29,323 nucleotides of DNA from Saccoglossus kowalevskii. Lineage: Eukaryota > Hemichordata > Enteropneusta > Harrimaniidae. Under the pieces are notes generated by a model that worked only from the letters and a program-made list of their open reading frames with translations, was not told where the DNA came from and did no database searches. The translations under genes and the position numbers were made by a program. The DNA is taken from positions 1 through 29,323 of the forward strand of contig NW_003143821.1 in the NCBI RefSeq assembly GCF_000003605.2, given 5' to 3'. Positions 1 to 8,752 of this stretch are shown here, piece after piece (position 1 is the stretch's first letter; each line of letters begins with the position of its first letter).

Positions 1-269
1 CCGCGGAAGGACACGTGCCACATATGCAAAACATGGAGAAATTAACGATTCGAAAATTTTACACAACGGGATAAAAACCTACACATCTATTATAGCTATG
101 TCATGTACATTATTTGCACGTGACGCCGAGTTATAGATGAATGTGGGTTGTTGATAATTTAAGATATTAAAGATAACAAATTATTAAAGCTAGTTTATTT
201 TCCGTGACTGCCTTGTTGGTTTAACGTGTATGAGGTTCGTTTACCTGACAGGGCTGAGTTCAACGAGTC

Positions 270-302
270 GCTGGCTTTTTATTTTCGACGATGACAGCCA
301 GC
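270..302. other. 7-bp inverted repeat around a T-rich loop
   Basis: GCTGGCT (270-276) and AGCCAGC (296-302) form a perfect 7-bp stem around a 19-nt loop that contains TTTTATTTTCG. Both arms look unchanged in all units, although the loop and flanks vary (C to T at 1408, G to A at 2567, one T lost near 9368). It could be a structural element of an unrecognised small RNA or a DNA cruciform. Confidence 0.5.
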
Positions 303-370
303 TAAAGTCGCTAAATTAAAAACCAGTGAATAAACAACGTTAAACATATAACATGCAAGCGCACTGTTTC

Positions 371-388
371 TTTCACATCTCAGTGAAA
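371..388. other. Short inverted repeat spanning the class A/B versus C marker
   Basis: TTTCAC (371-376) and GTGAAA (383-388) form a 6-bp stem with loop ATCTCA in classes A and B, and ATCACA in class C. In class C an alternative 6-bp pairing, CACTGT with ACAGTG, also becomes available using the upstream CACTGTTTC. So the class marker switches which hairpin can form. Confidence 0.4.
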
Positions 389-621
389 TTAAGACCTGCG
401 AAACGTCAAAACCGCTAAAATGTGAGCCCAGAGAATATATTTTACCTTTACAGTGTATATTTCTGTCAGATAATCATGCATCAGCTATTATTCATTCTTG
501 AAGTGACTCGTGAGCTCCAATGTGGTGCGCCCTCTTTCGGTCATTCATTTCATGGCTTAGATGTCATTTTGGTCGCCAAAAAAGTGCGTGAATAATAGCG
601 TCAAAGTCTTATACAGGCAAA

Positions 622-649
622 ACATCGTATTTGAATGTAAATACGATGT
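622..649 (-). other. 11-bp hairpin 40 nt downstream of 5S
   Basis: ACATCGTATTT at 622-632 and AAATACGATGT at 639-649 are perfect inverted repeats with a 6-nt loop. In copies 1 and 24 the stem is perfect. Most copies have C at the position of 628, and copies 8, 9, 10, 11 and 25 have G. On the minus strand the C allele becomes a G-U wobble, whereas on the plus strand it would be a C-A mismatch. The hairpin lies beyond the three T-tracts, so it would only be in RNA if transcription read through. Confidence 0.7.
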
Positions 650-660
650 ATAATTTTGAG

Positions 661-689
661 AAAAAACAAAGAAAAACGACAAAGAAAAA
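661..689 (-). terminator. Triple T-tract Pol III terminator of 5S copy 1
   Basis: Directly after nt 118 the minus strand has T5 (689-685), then another T5 (676-672) and T6 (666-661), in the context TTTTTCTTTGTCG. Runs of four or more T end RNA polymerase III transcription. The same arrangement follows most copies. Copies 6, 8, 11 and 25 lack the middle tract, copies 9, 10 and 18 have T4 first, and copy 16 has a broken third tract. Confidence 0.9.
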
Positions 690-807
690 GCCTAGGGCAC
701 GTGGTATTCCCAGCCGGTCTCCCATGCAAGTACTAACCACGCCCGACGCAGCTTAACTTCGGTGATCGGACGAGAACCGGTGCATTCTACGTGGTATGGC
801 CGTAGGC
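690..807 (-). rRNA. 5S: 5S ribosomal RNA, copy 1 (helix I mismatch)
   Basis: 5S rRNA is a structural RNA of the large ribosomal subunit, made by RNA polymerase III. The minus strand reads GCCTACGGCCATACCAC at the 5' end and ends GTAGGC. In the consensus, nt 1-9 (GCCTACGGC) pair perfectly with nt 110-118 (GCCGTAGGC) as helix I. Internal promoter: box A about nt 50-64 (AGTTAAGCTGCGTCG), intermediate element nt 67-72 (CGTGGT), box C about nt 80-97 (TGCATGGGAGACCGGCTG). The ends were set by helix I and by the T-run directly after nt 118. At 118 nt it is close to the usual 119-121 nt, since real transcripts add one or two U from the terminator. This copy has G to C at nt 113 (position 695), giving a C-C mismatch with nt 6 in helix I. 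A TATA box lies at -25 to -30. Confidence 0.97.
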
Positions 808-831
808 ATCATTCAATGGTTTGTAAGTGTC

Positions 832-837
832 TATATA
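832..837 (-). promoter_or_regulatory. TATA box at -25 to -30 of each 5S gene
   Basis: TATATA on both strands lies 25-30 bp before the 5S start of copy 1. The surrounding GTCTATATAAC is unchanged in all 26 copies, including the divergent upstream flank of copy 26. The bases just inside it at about -10 to -20 do vary (TGGTTTG, TGGTTTT, AAGGTTTTT). For other copies the box lies at the 5S right coordinate plus 25 to 30. A -30 TATA-like element that helps position TFIIIB is known in 5S genes of several animals and fungi; a role here is inferred from position and invariance. Confidence 0.7.
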
Positions 838-838
838 A

Positions 839-848
839 CATCGTGGTG
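839..848 (-). promoter_or_regulatory. Duplicated 10-bp element next to the TATA box
   Basis: The minus strand has CACCACGATG at -32 to -41, directly beyond the TATA box. The identical 10 bases recur at 936-945 (about -129 to -138), 97 bp away and in the same orientation. Both copies are present in the units I checked, except that copy 26 has CATCGTGATG in the near one. A protein-binding site is possible, but this is inferred only from repetition and position. Confidence 0.35.
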
Positions 849-998
849 TCTTGGTTCAGTTCATTTTGTTTTATCCACTATTTTTATGTTGGCCATCTCC
901 ACATTTTGAGTCGATAAGTGCTTTCCGACAAGCATCATCGTGGTGCACACTCGAGTTTTTGTTTTAGACTCAATCCGGCCACGTGCCGCAAGTTGCAA

Positions 999-1015
999 GT
1001 CGATTTCCAATCGAC
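999..1015. other. 7-bp hairpin in upstream spacer
   Basis: GTCGATT (999-1005) and AATCGAC (1009-1015) are a perfect stem with a 3-nt TCC loop. It is present in every unit and lies about 200 bp upstream of the 5S start. No known element is recognised. Confidence 0.5.
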
Positions 1016-1827
1016 CACATAATTCCGACTCTTTTCGACCCAGATTCGATGCTAAAAGTCCAACAAAAATTATCGCTTTGCACTCAGAGTTCCCACACTA
1101 CTCGGAATACAGTCCATTATTAGTCACTGTGTGTTTTACCCGCGGAAGGACACGTGCCACATATGCAAAACATGGAGAAATTAACGATTCGAAAATTTTA
1201 CACAACGGGATAAAAACCTACACATCTATTATAGCTATGTCATGTACATTATTTGCACGTGACGCCGAGTTATAGATGAATGTGGGTTGTTGATAATTTA
1301 AGATATTAAAGATAACAAATTATTAAAGCTAGTTTATTTTCCGTGACTGCCTTGTTGGTTTAACGTGTATGAGGTTCGTTTACCTGACAGGGCTGAGTTC
1401 AACGAGTTGCTGGCTTTTTATTTTCGACGATGACAGCCAGCTAAAGTCTTAAATTAAAAACCAGTGAATAAACAACGTTAAACATATAGCATGCAAGCGC
1501 ACTGTTTCTTTCACATCACAGTGAAATTAAGACCTGCGAAACGTCAAAACCGCTAAAATGTGAGCCCAGATAATATATTTTACCTTTACAGTGTATATTT
1601 CTGTCAGATAATCATGCATCAGCTATTATTCATTCTTGAAGTGACTCGTGAGCTCCAATGTGGTGCGCCCTCTTTCGGTCATTCATTTCATGGCTTAGAT
1701 GTCATTTTGGTCGCCAAAAAAGTGCGTGAATAATAGCGTCAAAGTCTTATACAGGCAAAACATCGCATTTGAATGTAAATACGATGTATAATTTTGAGAA
1801 AAAACAAAGAAAAACGACAAAGAAAAA

Positions 1828-1945
1828 GCCTACGGCACGTGGTATTCCCAGCCGGTCTCCCATGCAAGTACTAACCACGCCCGACGCAGCTTAACTTCGG
1901 TGATCGGACGAGAACCGGTGCATTCTACGTGGTATGGCCGTAGGC
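1828..1945 (-). rRNA. 5S: 5S ribosomal RNA, copy 2
   Basis: Consensus 118-nt sequence with intact helix I, internal control region and T5 terminator. Downstream spacer is class C with GATAATA and the short AGTCTTAAATT allele. Upstream flank carries TGGTTTTTAAG, TTTCATG, GACAATC and CGCGGGAGG. Confidence 0.98.
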
Positions 1946-2966
1946 ATCATTCAATGGTTTTTAAGTGTCTATATAACATCGTGGTGTCTTGGTTCAGTTC
2001 ATTTTGTTTTATCCACTATTTTCATGTTGGCCATCTCCACATTTTGAGTCGATAAGTGCTTTCCGACAATCATCATCGTGGTGCACACTCGAGTTTTTGT
2101 TTTAGACTCAATCCGGCCACGTGCCGCAAGTTGCAAGTCGATTTCCAATCGACCACATAATTCCGACTCTTTTCGACCCAGATTCGATGCTAAAAGTCCA
2201 ACAAAAATTATCGCTTTGCACTCAGAGTTCCCACACTACTCGGAATACAGTCCATTATTAGTCACTGTGTGTTTTACCCGCGGGAGGACACGTGCCACAT
2301 ATGCAAAACATGGAGAAATTAACGATTCGAAAATTTTACACAACGGGATAAAAACCTACACATCTATTATAGCTATGTCATGTACATTATTTGCACGTGA
2401 CGCCGAGTTATAGATGAATGTGGGTTGTTGATAATTTAAGATATTAAAGATAACAAATTATTAAAGCTAGTTTATTTTCCGTGACTGCCTTGTTGGTTTA
2501 ACGTGTATGAGGTTCGTTTACCTGACAGGGCTGAGTTCAACGAGTCGCTGGCTTTTTATTTTCGACAATGACAGCCAGCTAAAGTCGCTAAATTAAAAAC
2601 CAGTGAATAAACAACGTTAAACATATAGCATGCAAGCGCACTGTTTCTTTCACATCACAGTGAAATTAAGACCTGCGAAACGTCAAAACCGCTAAAATGT
2701 GAGCCCAGAGAATATATTTTACCTTTACAGTGTATATTTCTGTCAGATAATCATGCATCAGCTATTATTCATTCTTGAAGTGACTCGTGAGCTCCAATGT
2801 GGTGCGCCCTCTTTCGGTCATTCATTTCATGGCTTAGATGTCATTTTGGTCGCCAAAAAAGTGCGTGAATAATAGCGTCAAAGTCTTATACAGGCAAAAC
2901 ATCGCATTTGAATGTAAATACGATGTATAATTTTGAGAAAAAACAAAGAAAAACGACAAAGAAAAA
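1946..2966. repeat. 5S spacer 2
   Basis: 1,021 bp, class C with GAGAATA. Carries TTTCATG, GACAATC, CGCGGGAGG (2284) and a private G to A at 2567 in the loop of the 7-bp inverted repeat. No gene seen. Confidence 0.9.
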
Positions 2967-3084
2967 GCCTACGGCACGTGGTATTCCCAGCCGGTCTCCC
3001 ATGCAAGTACTAACCACGCCCGACGCAGCTTAACTTCGGTGATCGGACGAGAACCGGTGCATTCTACGTGGTATGGCCGTAGGC
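2967..3084 (-). rRNA. 5S: 5S ribosomal RNA, copy 3
   Basis: Consensus 118-nt sequence. Downstream spacer is class C with GAGAATA. In the upstream flank one T is missing from GTTTTATCC (near 3149), so the upstream landmarks sit one base closer than in other copies. Confidence 0.98.
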
Positions 3085-4104
3085 ATCATTCAATGGTTTG
3101 TAAGTGTCTATATAACATCGTGGTGTCTTGGTTCAGTTCATTTTGTTTATCCACTATTTTCATGTTGGCCATCTCCACATTTTGAGTCGATAAGTGCTTT
3201 CCGACAAGCATCATCGTGGTGCACACTCGAGTTTTTGTTTTAGACTCAATCCGGCCACGTGCCGCAAGTTGCAAGTCGATTTCCAATCGACCACATAATT
3301 CCGACTCTTTTCGACCCAGATTCGATGCTAAAAGTCCAACAAAAATTATCGCTTTGCACTCAGAGTTCCCACACTACTCGGAATACAGTCCATTATTAGT
3401 CACTGTGTGTTTTACCCGCGGGAGGACACGTGCCACATATGCAAAACATGGAGAAATTAACGATTCGAAAATTTTACACAACGGGATAAAAACCTACACA
3501 TCTATTATAGCTATGTCATGTACATTATTTGCACGTGACGCCGAGTTATAGATGAATGTGGGTTGTTGATAATTTAAGATATTAAAGATAACAAATTATT
3601 AAAGCTAGTTTATTTTCCGTGACTGCCTTGTTGGTTTAACGTGTATGAGGTTCGTTTACCTGACAGGGCTGAGTTCAACGAGTCGCTGGCTTTTTATTTT
3701 CGACGATGACAGCCAGCTAAAGTCGCTAAATTAAAAACCAGTGAATAAACAACGTTAAACATATAGCATGCAAGCGCACTGTTTCTTTCACATCACAGTG
3801 AAATTAAGACCTGCGAAACGTCAAAACCGCTAAAATGTGAGCCCAGATAATATATTTTACCTTTACAGTGTATATTTCTGTCAGATAATCATGCATCAGC
3901 TATTATTCATTCTTGAAGTGACTCGTGAGCTCCAATGTGGTGCGCCCTCTTTCGGTCATTCATTTCATGGCTTAGATGTCATTTTGGTCGCCAAAAAAGT
4001 GCGTGAATAATAGCGTCAAAGTCTTATACAGGCAAAACATCGCATTTGAATGTAAATACGATGTATAATTTTGAGAAAAAACAAAGAAAAACGACAAAGA
4101 AAAA
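3085..4104. repeat. 5S spacer 3
   Basis: 1,020 bp, class C with GATAATA. One T is missing from GTTTTATCC near 3149. CGCGGGAGG present. No gene seen. Confidence 0.9.
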
Positions 4105-4222
4105 GCCTACGGCACGTGGTATTCCCAGCCGGTCTCCCATGCAAGTACTAACCACGCCCGACGCAGCTTAACTTCGGTGATCGGACGAGAACCGGTGCAT
4201 TCTACGTGGTATGGCCGTAGGC
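4105..4222 (-). rRNA. 5S: 5S ribosomal RNA, copy 4
   Basis: Consensus 118-nt sequence. Downstream spacer class C with GATAATA. The upstream flank has TGGTTTTTAAG, TTTCATG and CATCTCGAC (most copies CATCTCCAC). Confidence 0.98.
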
Positions 4223-5243
4223 ATCATTCAATGGTTTTTAAGTGTCTATATAACATCGTGGTGTCTTGGTTCAGTTCATTTTGTTTTATCCACTATTTTC
4301 ATGTTGGCCATCTCGACATTTTGAGTCGATAAGTGCTTTCCGACAAGCATCATCGTGGTGCACACTCGAGTTTTTGTTTTAGACTCAATCCGGCCACGTG
4401 CCGCAAGTTGCAAGTCGATTTCCAATCGACCACATAATTCCGACTCTTTTCGACCCAGATTCGATGCTAAAAGTCCAACAAAAATTATCGCTTTGCACTC
4501 AGAGTTCCCACACTACTCGGAATACAGTCCATTATTAGTCACTGTGTGTTTTACCCGCGGAAGGACACGTGCCACATATGCAAAACATGGAGAAATTAAC
4601 GATTCGAAAATTTTACACAACGGGATAAAAACCTACACATCTATTATAGCTATGTCATGTACATTATTTGCACGTGACGCCGAGTTATAGATGAATGTGG
4701 GTTGTTGATAATTTAAGATATTAAAGATAACAAATTATTAAAGCTAGTTTATTTTCCGTGACTGCCTTGTTGGTTTAACGTGTATGAGGTTCGTTTACCT
4801 GACAGGGCTGAGTTCAACGAGTCGCTGGCTTTTTATTTTCGACGATGACAGCCAGCTAAAGTCGCTAAATTAAAAACCAGTGAATAAACAACGTTAAACA
4901 TATAACATGCAAGCGCACTGTTTCTTTCACATCTCAGTGAAATTAAGACCTGCGAAACGTCAAAACCGCTAAAATGTGAGCCCAGAGAATATATTTTACC
5001 TTTACAGTGTATATTTCTGTCAGATAATCATGCATCAGCTATTATTCATTCTTGAAGTGACTCGTGAGCTCCAATGTGGTGCACCCTCTTTCGCTCATTC
5101 ATTTCATGGCTTAGATGTCATTTTGGTCGCCAAAAAAGTGCGTGAATAATAGCGTCAAAGTCTTATACAGGCAAAACATCGCATTTGAATGTAAATACGA
5201 TGTATAATTTTGAGAAAAAACAAAGAAAAACGACAAAGAAAAA
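4223..5243. repeat. 5S spacer 4
   Basis: 1,021 bp, class A, with CATCTCGAC near copy 4 and the GCACCC and TCGCTC changes at 5083 and 5094. No gene seen. Confidence 0.9.
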
Positions 5244-5361
5244 GCCTACGGCACGTGGTATTCCCAGCCGGTCTCCCATGCAAGTACTAACCACGCCCGA
5301 CGCAGCTTAACTTCGGTGATCGGACGAGAACCGGTGCATTCTACGTGGTATGGCCGTAGGC
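5244..5361 (-). rRNA. 5S: 5S ribosomal RNA, copy 5
   Basis: Consensus 118-nt sequence with all three downstream T-tracts. Downstream spacer class A. The TTTCGCTCATT variant links this copy to copy 17. Confidence 0.98.
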
Positions 5362-6369
5362 ATCATTCAATGGTTTGTAAGTGTCTATATAACATCGTGG
5401 TGTCTTGGTTCAGTTCATTTTGTTTTATCCACTATTTTTATGTTGGCCATCTCCACATTTTGAGTCGATAAGTGCTTTCCGACAAGCATCATCGTGGTGC
5501 ACACTCGAGTTTTTGTTTTAGACTCAATCCGGCCACGTGCCGCAAGTTGCAAGTCGATTTCCAATCGACCACATAATTCCGACTCTTTTCGACCCAGATT
5601 CGATGCTAAAAGTCCAACAAAAATTATCGCTTTGCACTCAGAGTTCCCACACTACTCGGAATACAGTCCATTATTAGTCACTGTGTGTTTTACCCGCGGA
5701 AGGACACGTGCCACATATGCAAAACATGGAGAAATTAACGATTCGAAAATTTTACACAACGGGATAAAAACCTACACATCTATTATAGCTATGTCATGTA
5801 CATTATTTGCACGTGACGCCGAGTTATAGATGAATGTGGGTTGTTGATAATTTAAGATATTAAAGATAACAAATTATTAAAGCTAGTTTATTTTCCGTGA
5901 CTGCCTTGTTGGTTTAACGTGTATGAGGTTCGTTTACCTGACAGGGCTGAGTTCAACGAGTCGCTGGCTTTTTATTTTCGACGATGACAGCCAGCTAAAG
6001 TCGCTAAATTAAAAACCAGTGAATAAACAACGTTAAACATATAGCATGCAAGCGCACTGTTTCTTTCACATCTCAGTGAAATTAAGACCTGCGAAACGTC
6101 AAAACCGCTAAAATGTGAGCCCAGAGAATATATTTTACCTTTACAGTGTATATTTCTGTCAGATAATCATGCATCAGCTATTATTCATTCTTGAAGTGAC
6201 TCGTGGGCTCCAATGTGGTGCGCCCTCTTTCGGTCATTCATTTCATGGCTTAGATGTCATTTTGGTCGCCAAAAAAGTGCGTGAATAATAGCGTCAAAGT
6301 CTTATACAGGCAAAACATCGCATTTGAATGTAAATACGATGTATAATTTTGAGAAAAAACAAAGAAAAA
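5362..6369. repeat. 5S spacer 5
   Basis: 1,008 bp, class B with the C hairpin allele and the 13-bp terminator deletion at its right end. No gene seen. Confidence 0.9.
6352..6369 (-). terminator. Shortened terminator (13-bp deletion) of copy 6
   Basis: The plus strand runs from AAAAAACAAAG straight into AAAAAGCC, with 13 bp missing relative to the canonical zone. The missing segment is bounded by direct repeats ACAAAGAAAAA, as expected of slippage or recombination between them. The same junction is at 8617-8634 (copy 8), 12017-12034 (copy 11) and, with one extra A, 27943-27961 (copy 25). The first T5 and last T6 remain, so termination should still work. Confidence 0.85.
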
Positions 6370-6487
6370 GCCTACGGCACGTGGTATTCCCAGCCGGTCT
6401 CCCATGCAAGTACTAACCACGCCCGACGCAGCTTAACTTCGGTGATCGGACGAGAACCGGTGCATTCTACGTGGTATGGCCGTAGGC
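6370..6487 (-). rRNA. 5S: 5S ribosomal RNA, copy 6 (13-bp terminator deletion)
   Basis: Consensus 118-nt gene. The terminator zone lacks 13 bp, which removes the middle T5 tract but leaves the first T5 and the last T6. Downstream spacer class B with the C allele in the hairpin stem. Upstream flank has the AAAGGTTTTTAAG form, shared with copies 8 and 11. Confidence 0.98.
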
Positions 6488-7508
6488 ATCATTCAAAGGT
6501 TTTTAAGTGTCTATATAACATCGTGGTGTCTTGGTTCAGTTCATTTTGTTTTATCCACTATTTTTATGTTGGCCATCTCCACATTTTGAGTCGATAAGTG
6601 CTTTCCGACAAGCATCATCGTGGTGCACACTCGAGTTTTTGTTTTAGACTCAATCCGGCCACGTGCCGCAAGTTGCAAGTCGATTTCCAATCGACCACAT
6701 AATTCCGACTCTTTTCGACCCAGATTCGATGCTAAAAGTCCAACAAAAATTATCGCTTTGCACTCAGAGTTCCCACACTACTCGGAATACAGTCCATTAT
6801 TAGTCACTGTGTGTTTTACCCGCGGAAGGACACGTGCCACATATGCAAAACATGGAGAAATTAACGATTCGAAAATTTTACACAACGGGATAAAAACCTA
6901 CACATCTATTATAGCTATGTCATGTACATTATTTGCACGTGACGCCGAGTTATAGATGAATGTGGGTTGTTGATAATTTAAGATATTAAAGATAACAAAT
7001 TATTAAAGCTAGTTTATTTGCCGTGACTGCCTTGTTGGTTTAACGTGTATGAGGTTCGTTTACCTGACAGGGCTGAGTTCAACGAGTCGCTGGCTTTTTA
7101 TTTTCGACGATGACAGCCAGCTAAAGTCGCTAAATTAAAAACCAGTGAATAAACAACGTTAAACATATAGCATGCAAGCGCACTGTTTCTTTCACATCAC
7201 AGTGAAATTAAGACCTGCGAAACGTCAAAACCGCTAAAATGTGAGCCCAGATAATATATTTTACCTTTACAGTGTATATTTCTGTCAGATAATCATGCAT
7301 CAGCTATTATTCATTCTTGAAGTGACTCGTGAGCTCCAATGTGGTGCGCCCTCTTTCGGTCATTCATTTCATGGCTTAGATGTCATTTTGGTCGCCAAAA
7401 AAGTGCGTGAATAATAGCGTCAAAGTCTTATACAGGCAAAACATCGCATTTGAATGTAAATACGATGTATAATTTTGAGAAAAAACAAAGAAAAACGACA
7501 AAGAAAAA
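6488..7508. repeat. 5S spacer 6
   Basis: 1,021 bp, class C with GATAATA. AAAGGTTTTTAAG flank and TTTGCCGTG (G at 7020), both shared with spacer 8. No gene seen. Confidence 0.9.
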
Positions 7509-7626
7509 GCCTACGGCACGTGGTATTCCCAGCCGGTCTCCCATGCAAGTACTAACCACGCCCGACGCAGCTTAACTTCGGTGATCGGACGAGAACCGGT
7601 GCATTCTACGTGGTATGGCCGTAGGC
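7509..7626 (-). rRNA. 5S: 5S ribosomal RNA, copy 7
   Basis: Consensus 118-nt gene. Downstream spacer class C with GATAATA; upstream flank TGGTTTTTAAG, TTTCATG, GACAATC. This unit sits between the near-twin copies 6 and 8. Confidence 0.98.
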
Positions 7627-8634
7627 ATCATTCAATGGTTTTTAAGTGTCTATATAACATCGTGGTGTCTTGGTTCAGTTCATTTTGTTTTATCCACTAT
7701 TTTCATGTTGGCCATCTCCACATTTTGAGTCGATAAGTGCTTTCCGACAATCATCATCGTGGTGCACACTCGAGTTTTTGTTTTAGACTCAATCCGGCCA
7801 CGTGCCGCAAGTTGCAAGTCGATTTCCAATCGACCACATAATTCCGACTCTTTTCGACCCAGATTCGATGCTAAAAGTCCAACAAAAATTATCGCTTTGC
7901 ACTCAGAGTTCCCACACTACTCGGAATACAGTCCATTATTAGTCACTGTGTGTTTTACCCGCGGAAGGACACGTGCCACATATGCAAAACATGGAGAAAT
8001 TAACGATTCGAAAATTTTACACAACGGGATAAAAACCTACACATCTATTATAGCTATGTCATGTACATTATTTGCACGTGACGCCGAGTTATAGATGAAT
8101 GTGGGTTGTTGATAATTTAAGATATTAAAGATAACAAATTATTAAAGCTAGTTTATTTTCCGTGACTGCCTTGTTGGTTTAACGTGTATGAGGTTCGTTT
8201 ACCTGACAGGGCTGAGTTCAACGAGTCGCTGGCTTTTTATTTTCGACGATGACAGCCAGCTAAAGTCGCTAAATTAAAAACCAGTGAATAAACAACGTTA
8301 AACATATAGCATGCAAGCGCACTGTTTCTTTCACATCTCAGTGAAATTAAGACCTGCGAAACGTCAAAACCGCTAAAATGTGAGCCCAGAGAATATATTT
8401 TACCTTTACAGTGTATATTTCTGTCAGATAATCATGCATCAGCTATTATTCATTCTTGAAGTGACTCGTGGGCTCCAATGTGGTGCGCCCTCTTTCGGTC
8501 ATTCATCTCATGGCTTAGATGTCATTTTGGTCGCCAAAAAAGTGCGTGAATAATAGCGTCAAAGTCTTATACAGGCAAAACATCGGATTTGAATGTAAAT
8601 ACGATGTATAATTTTGAGAAAAAACAAAGAAAAA
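7627..8634. repeat. 5S spacer 7
   Basis: 1,008 bp, class B with the G hairpin allele, GACAATC, private C at 8507 and the 13-bp deletion. No gene seen. Confidence 0.9.
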
Positions 8635-8752
8635 GCCTACGGCACGTGGTATTCCCAGCCGGTCTCCCATGCAAGTACTAACCACGCCCGACGCAGCTTA
8701 ACTTCGGTGATCGGACGAGAACCGGTGCATTCTACGTGGTATGGCCGTAGGC
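8635..8752 (-). rRNA. 5S: 5S ribosomal RNA, copy 8 (13-bp terminator deletion)
   Basis: Consensus 118-nt gene. It carries the same 13-bp deletion, AAAGGTTTTTAAG flank and downstream TTTGCCGTG change (position 9285) as copy 6, so the two are recent relatives two units apart. Downstream spacer class B with the G hairpin allele and a private T to C at 8507. Confidence 0.98.

Larger units (their letters stand above)
1..689. repeat. Partial 5S spacer 0
   Basis: The window begins at the CCGCGG point of a unit, so this is the part of the spacer downstream of copy 1. Class A (TATAACATGC, ATCTCAG, GTGAGCTCC) with the perfect hairpin at 622-649. CACGTG palindromes lie at 12-17 and 117-122. No gene is seen. 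Confidence 0.9.
808..1827. repeat. 5S spacer 1
   Basis: 1,020 bp. The part next to copy 1 holds the TATA box and duplicated 10-mer; the part next to copy 2 is class C with GATAATA, AGTCTTAAATT and a private C to T at 1408. The open frame 940-1275 (111 codons, GTG start) lies here and in each later spacer; it is not called as a gene. Confidence 0.9.
4223..5361 (-). repeat. Representative full unit (spacer 4 plus 5S copy 5)
   Basis: This is one unit of the canonical 1,139 bp: 1,021 bp of spacer followed by the 118-bp 5S gene. It carries no length changes and can serve as a reference for the array. Its downstream spacer half is class A (TATAACATGC, ATCTCAG, GTGAGCTCC). It has two local substitutions, at 5083 (GCACCC for GCGCCC) and 5094 (TCGCTC for TCGGTC). 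The second is shared only with the unit of copy 17. Confidence 0.9.

Noticed and set aside
216-246. tRNA-like internal promoter (TGGTTTAACGTG as box A, GGTTCG as box B)
   Set aside because: The boxes are only a few bases apart, whereas tRNA genes need about 30-60 bp, and no cloverleaf can be drawn.
235-256. U1 snRNA 5' end, from TTTACCTGACAGGG resembling CTTACCTGGCAGGG
   Set aside because: The preceding bases do not match the highly conserved U1 start, and nothing downstream matches U1 stems or its Sm site.
699-797. Direct repeat ACGTGGTAT inside the 5S gene (699-707 and 789-797)
   Set aside because: This reflects the similar ATACC segments near both ends that many 5S rRNAs have, so it is not a separate feature.
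890-930. Partial resemblance of CATTTTGAGTCGAT to the larvacean (Oikopleura) spliced leader as I recall it
   Set aside because: Only about a dozen bases align. There is no GT donor at the right distance, and no Sm site followed by a stem.
940-1275. 111-residue open frame repeated 24 times, as a protein gene family
   Set aside because: It begins at GTG, not ATG, has no recognisable domain, and recurs only because the DNA is a tandem repeat. One copy is frameshifted (spacer 19). Kept as a finding for the silent-change pattern, but not called as CDS.
6349-6597. 82-residue open frame in the units with the 13-bp deletion
   Set aside because: It starts at TTG and runs antisense straight through the 5S gene. 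It exists only because the deletion changes the frame.
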